Below are positions 18,291 through 26,816 of a DNA stretch of 64,000 nucleotides, piece by piece; position 1 is the first letter of the stretch; every line of letters begins with the position of its first letter. The notes beneath the pieces were generated by a model that had not been told where the DNA came from, did no database searches, and saw nothing but the letters and a program-made list of their open reading frames with translations. Source of the stretch: an uncultured Coprococcus sp. (GTDB lineage: Bacteria; Bacillota; Clostridia; Lachnospirales; Lachnospiraceae); assembly GCA_934247115.1 (NCBI GenBank), contig CAKQIY010000003.1:62001-126000 (forward strand), in the 5' to 3' direction. Position numbers and translations under genes: made by a program.

Positions 18291-18971
18291 ATGGAGGATA
18301 AGATTGACAGACTGACAATAAAAGCAGATCGGACAGGCATAGCAGTGTATGTCCCTGAATCTATGTCTGTGAACGACATCTGCTGTGAACTGTATGATAA
18401 AATCCAGGAGAATGTAAAGGCATTCCAAAAATCAGGCACGGTATATATGTCCTTCAGGGGACGGTATATGGATGATGAAGATTCCGGAATGATAATCAGT
18501 TTTCTGAATGATATAGACATAATCAATGTCAGTTTCCGGATGCGACATGATATTGATCAGAAGAAGGCAGAATGTACTGACCCAGTTCCAGTGGGAGTCG
18601 GACAGGTCAGGATGACAGTACCCAGCGGTCATAGGATTGACAGAGGAAACGACAAACCATATATATTCCGGGGAGATATAGGAAGAAAGCAGACTTTGGA
18701 GATCAGAGGAAATGTGATAATCCTTGGAGATGTTGCAAAGGATGCAACGATCATATCCGGTAAGAGCATAATCGTTGTGGGCAGGCTGGCAGGAACGGCC
18801 ATAGCTGGAAAAATAGCCGGGACAGACAGCTTTGTCATGGCTATGCATATGGACCCCAGGTTTATACAGATTGGTAGTGTCAGGTGTACGGCACCCAGGA
18901 TAAAAGATGGCAAAATGGCGCCTATGATAGCTACGAATGATGGAAATGCAATAGATATAACATACATATGA
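18291..18971 (+). CDS. minC: septum site-determining protein MinC
   Basis: Inhibits FtsZ assembly away from midcell, recruited by MinD. The 226-residue length is right. The C-terminal beta-helix domain is clear from RGNVIILGDVAKDATIISG, then VVGRLAGTAIAGKIAG, near residues 140-180. The N-terminal FtsZ-inhibiting domain (1-100) is divergent but has the expected size. AGGAG at 18278-18282 precedes the ATG. minD follows after 24 bases. Confidence 0.93.
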   Translation: MEDKIDRLTIKADRTGIAVYVPESMSVNDICCELYDKIQENVKAFQKSGTVYMSFRGRYMDDEDSGMIISFLNDIDIINVSFRMRHDIDQKKAECTDPVPVGVGQVRMTVPSGHRIDRGNDKPYIFRGDIGRKQTLEIRGNVIILGDVAKDATIISGKSIIVVGRLAGTAIAGKIAGTDSFVMAMHMDPRFIQIGSVRCTAPRIKDGKMAPMIATNDGNAIDITYI

Positions 18972-18995
18972 TGTCACTTATAGGAGGATTATATT

Positions 18996-19787
18996 ATGTG
19001 TGAAGTTATAGTTGTTACATCAGGAAAAGGCGGAGTAGGCAAGACAACCACATCTGCAAATATTGGAACAGGACTGGCATCTCTTGGTAATAAGGTTGTG
19101 ATGATAGACACTGATATAGGCCTTAGAAACCTTGATGTTGTCCTTGGACTTGAAAATAGAATAGTGTATAATCTCATCGACGTGATAGAGGGAAACTGCA
19201 GATACAAGCAGGCGCTGATAAAGGACAGAAACTACAGCAACCTGTTCCTTCTGCCATGTGCGCAGACCCGTGACAAGACGGCAGTCACACCTGAACAGAT
19301 CATAAAGCTTGTGGATGAGATAAGGGAGGAATATGACTACATAATCATAGATTGTCCTGCTGGCATAGAGCAGGGATTTAAGAATGCGATAGCAGCTGCT
19401 GACAGGGCAATAATAGTGACCACTCCTGAGGTGTCAGCCATCAGGGATGCCGACAGGATCATAGGATTGCTTGAGGCATATGGAATAGAAAAGCAGCATC
19501 TTATAATCAACAGAATACGCTATGATATGGTTAAGAAGGGCAATATGATGTCTGCAGATGATGTTGTGGATATTCTTGCGGTTGATCTCCTCGGTGTCAT
19601 TGCAGATGATGAGGAGATTGTTATATCCACTAACAAGGGTGAACCAGTGGTCAGCAGCCACTCGAGATCAGGACAGACATATATGAGTATCTGCCGTAAG
19701 ATTATAGACGACTCCCTTGAAGTAGAGGATTATTATGCTGGAAGAGGCCGGACAATCCGATCGCTCTTCAGGCGAAAGAGAGCCTGA
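18996..19787 (+). CDS. minD: septum site-determining ATPase MinD
   Basis: Membrane-cycling ATPase that positions MinC. It has the deviant Walker A SGKGGVGKTTTSANIG (residues 9-24), DTDIGLRNLD near 38 and DCPAGIEQG near 117. The C-terminal amphipathic membrane-targeting helix is visible as TIRSLFRRKRA. The 263-residue length is typical. It lies between minC and minE, as usual. Confidence 0.97.
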   Translation: MCEVIVVTSGKGGVGKTTTSANIGTGLASLGNKVVMIDTDIGLRNLDVVLGLENRIVYNLIDVIEGNCRYKQALIKDRNYSNLFLLPCAQTRDKTAVTPEQIIKLVDEIREEYDYIIIDCPAGIEQGFKNAIAAADRAIIVTTPEVSAIRDADRIIGLLEAYGIEKQHLIINRIRYDMVKKGNMMSADDVVDILAVDLLGVIADDEEIVISTNKGEPVVSSHSRSGQTYMSICRKIIDDSLEVEDYYAGRGRTIRSLFRRKRA

Positions 19788-19805
19788 GAGGGGGATGGAC
19801 ATAGA

Positions 19806-20135
19806 ATGAATAAAATTTATTTATATAATACAGGTTCATATGCCAAGGAAAGACTTGTAAATATGCTTGCTGCAGACAGAATAGGATGTAATCCGGATTT
19901 TCTGAATGATATTAGGCGTACAATAAAGAGCGAGATTGACAGGTATGTGACAGTGAAAGAGACAGATATAGATATCCAGGTGAAGGAGAGGATGCTCGTT
20001 GCATATATTCCTCTCGTGCCAGGCCAGGTGGATGATATAGATAACAGTTATACATACAGAACAACAGGACAAGGATTATTGAATTATGAAGCTATTGAAG
20101 AAGGACCAGCTGAACTTAAAACAGTTCAGTCTTAA
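19806..20135 (+). CDS. minE: cell division topological specificity factor MinE
   Basis: Stimulates MinD ATPase and restricts MinCD to the poles. The 109-residue product has the anti-MinCD start (AKERLVNMLAADRIGCNPDFLNDIRRTI, read in two parts) and the dimerisation strand region VKERMLVAYIPL. The tail is longer than in E. coli MinE (88 residues). Its last 50 bases overlap the rodA start. Presence of minE implies Min oscillation rather than the DivIVA/MinJ arrangement of Bacillus, although a DivIVA gene is encoded 6 kb downstream. Confidence 0.92.
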   Translation: MNKIYLYNTGSYAKERLVNMLAADRIGCNPDFLNDIRRTIKSEIDRYVTVKETDIDIQVKERMLVAYIPLVPGQVDDIDNSYTYRTTGQGLLNYEAIEEGPAELKTVQS

Positions 20136-21249
20136 TCAGGATGAAAGAAAGTACAGTATACTGGATTACAATTTTAAATTATTGATTCTGGTCATGGCAG
20201 CTATTGCCATGGGAACGATAATCATTGTAAGTGTTGATGAGACAAAGCTCATGAAGCAGCTTATGGGTGCAGGTGTCTGTATTCTTGGAATGATCGTAGT
20301 GTCACTTATTGATTATAATTTTATCTGTAAGTATTATATGGCACTGTATTCGATAAATATCGCTCTGCTTGGACTTGTACTAGTCATAGGTTCTGGCTCG
20401 GATTCCCATGGTGCCAGCAGATGGTTTGCAATCTCAGATTCATTTACAATACAGCCATCGGAGTTTTCCAAGATCATACTTATTGTTTGTACAGCGGTTT
20501 TTCTTGAGAAACATTATGATGACCTTAATACAGTAAAAACACTGCTTAAGCTCGCGGCATTTCTTGCTGTACCTATCGGTCTTATATTTGCTGAGCCGGA
20601 CCTTTCGACCACGATATGTATATGTGCAACACTGTTTGTAGTCATATTCATTGCGGGACTCAGTCTCAAGATAATAGGTGTTGCCATATTGGTGCTCATT
20701 CCATGCCTTGGTGGATTTTTCTGGTATATACAGCAGGACAACATTCCACAGATACTAAATGGATATCAGAGGCAGCGTATTCTTGGACATATGTATGGAG
20801 GCGGTTCAACCCAGGACCAGCAGAATAACTCGATCATGGCCATCGGTTCAGGCCAGCTTACAGGTAAAGGAATCAACAGCTCTGATGTGGCAACCGTGAA
20901 GGACACCAATCTTATATCTGAGCAGCAGACTGATTTCATCTTCTCAGCGGTAGGAGAAGAATTAGGTTTCATTGGCAGTGTGTTTATTATTGCAATTTTA
21001 CTGCTCATAGTGTTACAATGTATTAGGATTGCCAGGCGTTCAAGTGATAGAAAAGGAATGTTTATTGCAACAGGTATGGCAGCGCTGGTATGTATACAGT
21101 CATTTATTAATATAGGTGTTGCCACATCCATACTTCCGAATACAGGATTGCCACTCCCATTTATAAGTTATGGACTGAGTTCGCTTGTCAGTCTGTGTGG
21201 CGGAATGGGAATGGTTCTGAACGTAAATCTGCAAAAGAAAAAGTATTAG
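20086..21249 (+). CDS. rodA: SEDS-family peptidoglycan glycosyltransferase RodA
   Basis: Polymerises glycan strands with PBP2 during elongation. A 387-residue membrane protein with about ten hydrophobic segments and the SEDS signature near the end, LPFISYGLSSLVSLCGGMG. An extracellular loop near residues 225-260 (YQRQRILGHMYGGGSTQDQQ) matches RodA/FtsW. The start at 20086 overlaps minE by 50 bases but is supported by AAGGA at 20071-20075 with 10-base spacing. Its position next to mreCD, PBP2 and min favours RodA over FtsW. Confidence 0.92.
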   Translation: MKLLKKDQLNLKQFSLNQDERKYSILDYNFKLLILVMAAIAMGTIIIVSVDETKLMKQLMGAGVCILGMIVVSLIDYNFICKYYMALYSINIALLGLVLVIGSGSDSHGASRWFAISDSFTIQPSEFSKIILIVCTAVFLEKHYDDLNTVKTLLKLAAFLAVPIGLIFAEPDLSTTICICATLFVVIFIAGLSLKIIGVAILVLIPCLGGFFWYIQQDNIPQILNGYQRQRILGHMYGGGSTQDQQNNSIMAIGSGQLTGKGINSSDVATVKDTNLISEQQTDFIFSAVGEELGFIGSVFIIAILLLIVLQCIRIARRSSDRKGMFIATGMAALVCIQSFINIGVATSILPNTGLPLPFISYGLSSLVSLCGGMGMVLNVNLQKKKY

Positions 21250-21258
21250 GAGGACCTT

Positions 21259-21654
21259 ATGAATATTGGTTTGATAGCACATGATGCTAAGAAGAAACTG
21301 ATGCAGAATTTCTGCATAGCATATAGAGGAATTCTCAATAAGCATGAGCTGTATGCAACAGGTACTACAGGAAGATTGATAGAGGAGGTTACCAATCTGT
21401 CTGTTCACAAATATATAGCAGGACATCTTGGCGGCGAACAGCAGCTTGGTTCACAGATAGAGAACAATGATATTGATATGGTTATTTTCCTTAGGGATCC
21501 ACTCCATCCGAAGAATCACGAGCCAGATATCAATAACATATTCACATTGTGCGATACACATAATATTCCACTTGCCACAAATCTTGCCACAGCGGAACTG
21601 TTAATACTTGCGCTGGACAGAGGAGATCTGGACTGGAGAGAATTCTATAAATAA
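21259..21654 (+). CDS. mgsA: methylglyoxal synthase
   Basis: Converts dihydroxyacetone phosphate to methylglyoxal, a phosphate-releasing bypass of lower glycolysis. The 131-residue product carries the family motifs IGLIAHDAKK, ATGTTGRLI, GGEQQLG and FLRDPLHPKNHEPDI (catalytic Asp region). Its position 9 bases after rodA, behind AGGAGG, places it in the cell-shape operon, although the reaction has no obvious link to wall synthesis; this neighbourhood also occurs in other clostridia. Confidence 0.96.
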   Translation: MNIGLIAHDAKKKLMQNFCIAYRGILNKHELYATGTTGRLIEEVTNLSVHKYIAGHLGGEQQLGSQIENNDIDMVIFLRDPLHPKNHEPDINNIFTLCDTHNIPLATNLATAELLILALDRGDLDWREFYK

Positions 21655-21701
21655 AACAAGCGGTGGTCTTTTCGTAGACTTCACGCCTGGAGGATATTAT
21701 T

Positions 21702-22700
21702 ATGCAAATGAACAGAAAGACAATTAAGGAGCTGCTCCGCAGGATCACTATGGTTACCATAGTCTTGTCGATGACGCTTCTCACAGGATGTGGGGGAAAG
21801 GCGTTTAAAGCAAGTAAGCAGCTAGACATAGGAGTACTGCCAGAGCTTCCTTTATACGGCAGCTATGGTATGGCACAGGATGATACAGTTGTGGCACAGG
21901 ATGAGGAGATCAATGCTACAGCATACAACAGCGTATATGCTGCAATGCTTGTTGATGATACAACCATGACACCTCTGGTTGCCCATGATGTACATAACAA
22001 GATATATCCTGCAAGTATGACCAAGATCATGACAGGTATTCTGGTGATGGAAAGTCTGGAAAAGGGTGAGATATCCTTAGATGATATTGTAACTCTTAAC
22101 AGAAAGGTAACCTTTGATGACTGGGATGCCATGGCTAGTGATCTTGTTGGTGGCTGCAGAGTCACGGTCAAGAATCTGCTATATGGACTGATGATCACAT
22201 CCTATAATGATTGTGGAGTCATTCTTGCAGAACTTATAGCCGGAAGTGAATCGGCATTCTGTGATATGATGAATGAGAAAGCCAGATCCATCGGAGCCAC
22301 GAATACACACTTTGAGAATTGTCATGGACTGCATTCAGATGATCATTATACAACTGCATATGATCTGTACCTTATCATCAAGGAGTTTTCAAAGCATGAC
22401 CTTGCATATATTATTGATTCATTGACAACATATGACTTTACATATACTGATGAATATGGAGAAGAACAGGTTGTAGAGATACAGCCAACCAACGAGTATC
22501 TTTCAGGCGAGGTTAATCTTCCTGCAGGATATTCGATAGGTTCTTGGAAAACCGGAACTACAGAGGAGGCTCTCAATTGTCTTATCATGGAGTTCCAGAA
22601 TGATTCAACAGGTGATGAGTATGTTGCCGTGATCGCGGGGGCAGATGGTAAAGAAGCTCTGTACAGCGCGATGACTGAACTTGTCAATATGGCAAAGTGA
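21702..22700 (+). CDS. dacA: D-alanyl-D-alanine carboxypeptidase (lipoprotein)
   Basis: A class-C type low-molecular-weight PBP that trims the terminal D-Ala from stem peptides outside the cell. A basic start plus hydrophobic segment ends in a lipobox, LLTGC near residues 25-29, so it is probably a lipoprotein. The active site is complete: S105-MT-K108, S167-Y-N169 and K283-TG. At 332 residues it ends soon after the catalytic domain and lacks the C-terminal PBP5 beta domain and amphipathic anchor; the lipid anchor would replace the latter. GGAGG at about 21690 precedes the ATG. mgsA lies 47 bases upstream. Confidence 0.92.
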   Translation: MQMNRKTIKELLRRITMVTIVLSMTLLTGCGGKAFKASKQLDIGVLPELPLYGSYGMAQDDTVVAQDEEINATAYNSVYAAMLVDDTTMTPLVAHDVHNKIYPASMTKIMTGILVMESLEKGEISLDDIVTLNRKVTFDDWDAMASDLVGGCRVTVKNLLYGLMITSYNDCGVILAELIAGSESAFCDMMNEKARSIGATNTHFENCHGLHSDDHYTTAYDLYLIIKEFSKHDLAYIIDSLTTYDFTYTDEYGEEQVVEIQPTNEYLSGEVNLPAGYSIGSWKTGTTEEALNCLIMEFQNDSTGDEYVAVIAGADGKEALYSAMTELVNMAK

Positions 22701-22728
22701 TACACAAATTATTCAGGAGGCATGAAAA

Positions 22729-23148
22729 ATGATTCACATTATTGCAGGAGATAAGGGTAAAGGAAAGACAAAAGCATTGATCGACAAGGTAAACAATGAG
22801 GTCAAGGTTGTTTCAGGAACAGTTGTATTTCTTGATAATAATAACAAGCACATGTATGAGCTCAGTAACAGAGTTAAGATGATAAACTGTACCAGCTATG
22901 GTATAAGTAAGCTTGATGCATTTACAGGCTTTATAAGAGGGATAATATCGCAGAACAGTGACATAGAGAAGATATACATAGATAATTTTAAGACGGTTGC
23001 ATACGTGGGAGAGTCCCACATAGTAGAGGCATTGGATGAGATTAAGAATATTTCAGATATGTTCAATGTCGACATTGTGATCTGTCTGGCAACAGATGTC
23101 AATGATGTTCCGGAAGATTTCAAGGACTGCGTAATTGCAGCACTGTAG
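22729..23148 (+). CDS. small P-loop protein of unknown function
   Basis: A 139-residue protein beginning directly with a Walker A motif, IIAGDKGKGKTKALI (G-x4-GKT), followed by a strand FLDNNNKHM, a possible Walker B (KIYIDNF near residue 84) and another strand (VDIVICLATD near 120). It resembles a minimal nucleotide-binding domain; database names for such proteins ('PilT-like') are not evidence of twitching motility. It lies between the D,D-carboxypeptidase and the HlyD-like gene upstream of sepF, with an AGGAGG site 8-13 bases before the ATG. Function unknown. Confidence 0.7.
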   Translation: MIHIIAGDKGKGKTKALIDKVNNEVKVVSGTVVFLDNNNKHMYELSNRVKMINCTSYGISKLDAFTGFIRGIISQNSDIEKIYIDNFKTVAYVGESHIVEALDEIKNISDMFNVDIVICLATDVNDVPEDFKDCVIAAL

Positions 23149-23172
23149 AAAAGCCGTCTATATTGAAGGGTG

Positions 23173-23207
23173 AAATTGGTTGGCATATATATGTTGCCAG
23201 CCATTTT
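23173..23207 (+). terminator. weak intrinsic terminator or attenuator
   Basis: A 13-base arm ending in GGTTGGCA (to 23185) pairs with TGCCAGCC (from 23195) and flanking bases, with one mismatch and one G-U pair, around a 9-base loop, and runs into TTTT. It falls between the P-loop gene and the HlyD-like gene, so it could reduce read-through into the sepF cluster rather than stop it. Confidence 0.5.
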
Positions 23208-23236
23208 CTCTGCTAGAGATACGTTAGGAGCAGCTT

Positions 23237-24643
23237 ATGGCTACAATAAAGAGAAAAAATACAAAGATGAAAAAGTTTGAGTTTCCGCATATAAAGATTG
23301 GTTTTGGTGCGATACTGTTCATGATCGTCTTTGTGTATATACTTATACAGGTTATTATGTATGTGAACGATTCTGATCCAATCATCTTCACGGTTGAACA
23401 AAGTACATATGATACAGATTTTACTGCTACAGGAATTGCTGTCAGGGATGAAACTATCATAACTGCATCAGCGGCAGGCTCTCCATGTTATTATGTCCGT
23501 GATGGGGAAAAGGTATCAAAGGGTGCCAATATATTCACGATAGATAGTTCCGGCACCATGCAGGCCGCAATGGAGAATGCCCAGTCAGATGGCGCATCAT
23601 TGCTTACCAGCTCAGATTATTCCAGCTTAACAAGTCAGATAGAGATGTTTAAGAACAGCTACTCTACCTCGGACTTTGGTAATGTATACAGCTTTAAGAT
23701 GAGTATAGACAACAAACTGCTCGAGATATATGAGGAGCTTGCACTTGAAAATGTAAACAGCGGTACTTCGGCTGGAACAGTAAGTGCTGAAAAGGCTTCA
23801 TTCAGTGGCCTTGTCACATATTACCAGGACGGATATGAGAATATAGATGTGAAGAATCTCACCACTGATATGTTCGACAAGACAACCTACACTAAGCAGT
23901 CACTTAAGTCTGATAGCCCTTTAAACCTGGGAGATCCTGTGTGTAAGCTTGTGAATGATGAAGAATGGCAGATTGCTATTTCACTTACAAAGGAAGAATT
24001 CAACAAGGTTACACAGAATGAATACGCGACATTTACTATAAATGACTCCAGCAGAAGGATAAGTACAATATATGACAAGATAGAAAAGGATGGAAAGTGC
24101 TATATTGTCGTTTCTTTCAATAAATACATGGCGCAGTATGTGAACGAGAGATTCCTTGATATCAATTTTATGTTTGACGAATCCAATGGACTGAAGATCC
24201 CTGATTCGGCTATCATCACTAAAGATGTATATATGATACCTGTTGAATATATGGTGAAAGGCGGCAATGATACAAAGGCAGATCATTTCATGCAGATGGT
24301 TACAACAGCCGGTGGAAAGGAATCTGTCAAACTGATAACACCTGTTATATATTATACAGATGACAGATTCTGTTACGTTGATCCATCGGGAATAGACAAT
24401 GATGCAATTCTTCGAAAAGAAGGAGAGAACAAGGATACATTCTCCGTTGCAACAGCAGCCAAATATACACTTAATGGTGTCATATGTGTGTCAAAGGGTA
24501 CAGCTGAGTTCCGTAGAATAGAGGTTATAGTTGCAGGTGATGACTATTCGATAGTAAAACCTGATCTCTCATATGGAATATCAAGATATGACAGAATACT
24601 CCTTGATGGAACATCCAAAAAAGAAGGAGATCTTATTTACTGA
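23237..24643 (+). CDS. HlyD-like membrane fusion / adaptor protein, orphan
   Basis: A 468-residue protein with a short basic cytosolic tail, one membrane segment (GAILFMIVFVYILIQVIMYV, about residues 28-47) and a large outer domain. The start of the outer part (FTATGIAVRDETIITASAAG, then GEKVSKGANIFTID) resembles the lipoyl/barrel-sandwich half-motif of HlyD-type adaptors, and a central helical stretch (about 100-180) takes the place of the hairpin. No ABC or RND transporter gene is near; the neighbours are YggS, SepF and DivIVA. It may serve the divisome, but that is inference. GGAG at 23227 precedes the ATG. Confidence 0.7.
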   Translation: MATIKRKNTKMKKFEFPHIKIGFGAILFMIVFVYILIQVIMYVNDSDPIIFTVEQSTYDTDFTATGIAVRDETIITASAAGSPCYYVRDGEKVSKGANIFTIDSSGTMQAAMENAQSDGASLLTSSDYSSLTSQIEMFKNSYSTSDFGNVYSFKMSIDNKLLEIYEELALENVNSGTSAGTVSAEKASFSGLVTYYQDGYENIDVKNLTTDMFDKTTYTKQSLKSDSPLNLGDPVCKLVNDEEWQIAISLTKEEFNKVTQNEYATFTINDSSRRISTIYDKIEKDGKCYIVVSFNKYMAQYVNERFLDINFMFDESNGLKIPDSAIITKDVYMIPVEYMVKGGNDTKADHFMQMVTTAGGKESVKLITPVIYYTDDRFCYVDPSGIDNDAILRKEGENKDTFSVATAAKYTLNGVICVSKGTAEFRRIEVIVAGDDYSIVKPDLSYGISRYDRILLDGTSKKEGDLIY

Positions 24644-24669
24644 TGATTATAATATAGGAGATGAGTTAG

Positions 24670-25365
24670 ATGCTTAAAGAGAACTACGAAAAGGTTTATG
24701 ATAACATTGTGAAAGCCTGTGAAAGGGTAGGAAGATCTCCGGAGGAGGTCACTCTTATTGCGGTGAGCAAGACAAAACCGCTGTCTGATATAGAGGAACT
24801 GCTCAGTGACACAACGGCCATGGACTATGGAGAGAATAAGGTTCAGGAGCTGGTGGATAAATATGAGAATATATCCCGTCCGGTCAACTGGCATATGATA
24901 GGCCATCTTCAGACCAATAAGGTTAAGTACATCGTGGATAAGGTCTGTATGATCCATTCTGTGGATTCATTGAACCTGGCAAAGACTATTGAGAAGGAAG
25001 CAGCCAAGCATGATGTTGTGGCCAATATTCTGATAGAGGTCAATGTGGCACAGGAAGAGACGAAATTTGGACTGTCATGCGATGAGGTACTTCCGCTTAT
25101 AAATGAGATAAAAGATTTTCCTCATATAAAGGTCAGAGGACTTATGACAATTGCTCCATTTGTGGATGATCCGGAGGATAACAGGGTTTATTTCCACAAA
25201 TTGAGGGATTTATCACTTGACATACAATCTAAAAGCATTGATAATATTGATATGAGCGTCTTGTCAATGGGTATGACAAACGATTATGAGGTTGCTGTGG
25301 AAGAAGGTGCAACCATGGTCAGAGTTGGCACCGGTATATTTGGTGCTAGAAATTATAATATATAG
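24670..25365 (+). CDS. YggS/PLPBP family pyridoxal phosphate homeostasis protein
   Basis: A 231-residue PLP-binding TIM-barrel protein (YlmE in Bacillus). The PLP lysine lies in LIAVSKTKPLSDI near residue 36; conserved blocks WHMIGHLQTNKVKYI near 75 and GLMTIAPF near 158 follow, and the C-terminal MSMGMTNDYEVAVEEGATMVR-type phosphate loop is present. Family members buffer free PLP and are not enzymes. As in Bacillus, it sits directly upstream of sepF. RBS AGGAG lies at about 24657. Confidence 0.94.
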   Translation: MLKENYEKVYDNIVKACERVGRSPEEVTLIAVSKTKPLSDIEELLSDTTAMDYGENKVQELVDKYENISRPVNWHMIGHLQTNKVKYIVDKVCMIHSVDSLNLAKTIEKEAAKHDVVANILIEVNVAQEETKFGLSCDEVLPLINEIKDFPHIKVRGLMTIAPFVDDPEDNRVYFHKLRDLSLDIQSKSIDNIDMSVLSMGMTNDYEVAVEEGATMVRVGTGIFGARNYNI

Positions 25366-25382
25366 ATTAAAGGAGAACAATC

Positions 25383-26024
25383 ATGGCAAAGGGAAATACA
25401 AAGAAAAGTTTTCTTGATTATTTCAAATTAAGTGATTCAAGCGACGATGACTTTGATGATGATTTGTTTGATGAAGATGAAGTTGACTATGATAACGATG
25501 AATACGAAGATGAAGCAGGATATGATGATGATCCTGAAGATGACTATGATGATGAACCTCCGGTCTCAAAGGCCAAGGCTTCACCACTGAAATCATTCAG
25601 CAGATATAAGGGCGGTTCATCAGCCGGCAGCTCCAGCAGAGCCAAGTCATATGGTGGCGGACGTTCGGCACAGCAGAACAACAAGCTTGTGTCCATCAAC
25701 AGCAGGACATCACATGCCATTGGGGACAGTGATGTCAGAGTTGTAAAGCCCGATGAATTTGATGATGCACAGATGATAGTTGATTATCTCAATCAGGGAC
25801 TGATAATTGTCATCAATATGGAGGATCTTGATCTTCCAACTGCACAGAGAATAGCTGATTTCATTGGCGGTGCCAGCTATGCTATAGATGGTCAGTTCAA
25901 GGCAATATCAGGCAATATATTCCTTGCTACACCTAATGGAACAGATGTATCAGGAGATTTTAGGGATGAATTAGGTGAGGATTCTCTCAGCGGGGAGTCA
26001 TATACAGGTAAAGCAAACTATTAA
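25383..26024 (+). CDS. sepF: cell division protein SepF
   Basis: Membrane-linked FtsZ partner that shapes the septum. A short amphipathic N-terminus (KKSFLDYFKL) is followed by a ~60-residue linker dominated by Asp and Glu, a Ser/Gly/basic linker, and the conserved SepF core from about residue 120 (VRVVKPDEFDDAQMIVDYL, later LDLPTAQRIADFIGGA). At 213 residues it is longer than B. subtilis SepF (~150), the extra length being in the acidic linker. AAGGAG precedes the start. YggS and DivIVA genes flank it. Confidence 0.94.
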   Translation: MAKGNTKKSFLDYFKLSDSSDDDFDDDLFDEDEVDYDNDEYEDEAGYDDDPEDDYDDEPPVSKAKASPLKSFSRYKGGSSAGSSSRAKSYGGGRSAQQNNKLVSINSRTSHAIGDSDVRVVKPDEFDDAQMIVDYLNQGLIIVINMEDLDLPTAQRIADFIGGASYAIDGQFKAISGNIFLATPNGTDVSGDFRDELGEDSLSGESYTGKANY

Positions 26025-26050
26025 TATATGTTACGTATGGGGGATTACAT

Positions 26051-26770
26051 ATGCTTACACCAGTTGATTTACAACAGAAGAAATTTTCACATGGAATGGG
26101 ATATGCCAAGAAGGATGTAGATGCATTCTTTGATAAGGTTGTACTTAGTTACACAGAGTTATATAAGTCCAACGCCGATCTTACGAATCAGGTTAAGACT
26201 CTTACTGACAGTCTGGTACACTATAGAACTACAGAGTCAAAGCTTCAGAAGTCATTAATGCTTGCAGAAAAAAATGCAGAGGAATCAACCAAGAATGCCA
26301 CTGATAAGGCCAGACTGATAGAGAATGATGCCAAGATCAAGGCTAACAGTATTGTTCAGGAAGCCCGCGAAGAGCTGGCTCGTATTGAGGACAGTATTGA
26401 TGGAATTAAGCAGCAGTACAAGGATTATGTGTGTGCATTCAAAGAACTTATGGATTCTCATATGAATTTTCTGGCGCAGAATCCTATCAACGAAGAGATG
26501 GGCATAGATTTTGAAGATGCCATCAGAGAAGGCGCTTCAGCTGCAGCGTATTCACCTGCAGCAAGTAAGGCTGCAGCTATGAATTCATTTATGGGTTCAT
26601 TCGATGGCGATCCGCAGGGACGAGAGGAATCAACTCTTGGATCAGGCTCCGGTTCTGTCATGGGTGATTCGACACTTGGCAGTGCAGGTGGTGGAAACGT
26701 AACCAGTGATTCATCAGTATATACCAAGAATCTCGGTGGTAAGTCATTTGTCAATCCATTTGGTAATTAA
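26051..26770 (+). CDS. DivIVA domain protein
   Basis: A 239-residue pole/septum coiled-coil protein. The N-terminal DivIVA lipid-binding module is clear (MLTPVDLQQKKFSHGMGYAK, then VDAFFDKVVLSY), followed by a coiled coil to about residue 150 and a low-complexity Gly/Ser tail. In Bacillus the sepF and divIVA genes are separated by ylmG and ylmH; both are missing here. It could be a polar scaffold or a cell-wall growth regulator as in other Firmicutes. Confidence 0.9.
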   Translation: MLTPVDLQQKKFSHGMGYAKKDVDAFFDKVVLSYTELYKSNADLTNQVKTLTDSLVHYRTTESKLQKSLMLAEKNAEESTKNATDKARLIENDAKIKANSIVQEAREELARIEDSIDGIKQQYKDYVCAFKELMDSHMNFLAQNPINEEMGIDFEDAIREGASAAAYSPAASKAAAMNSFMGSFDGDPQGREESTLGSGSGSVMGDSTLGSAGGGNVTSDSSVYTKNLGGKSFVNPFGN

Positions 26771-26816
26771 GAGATATTAAGATATACAAAACTAAACAAT
26801 CAGGGAGAATGTTAAT

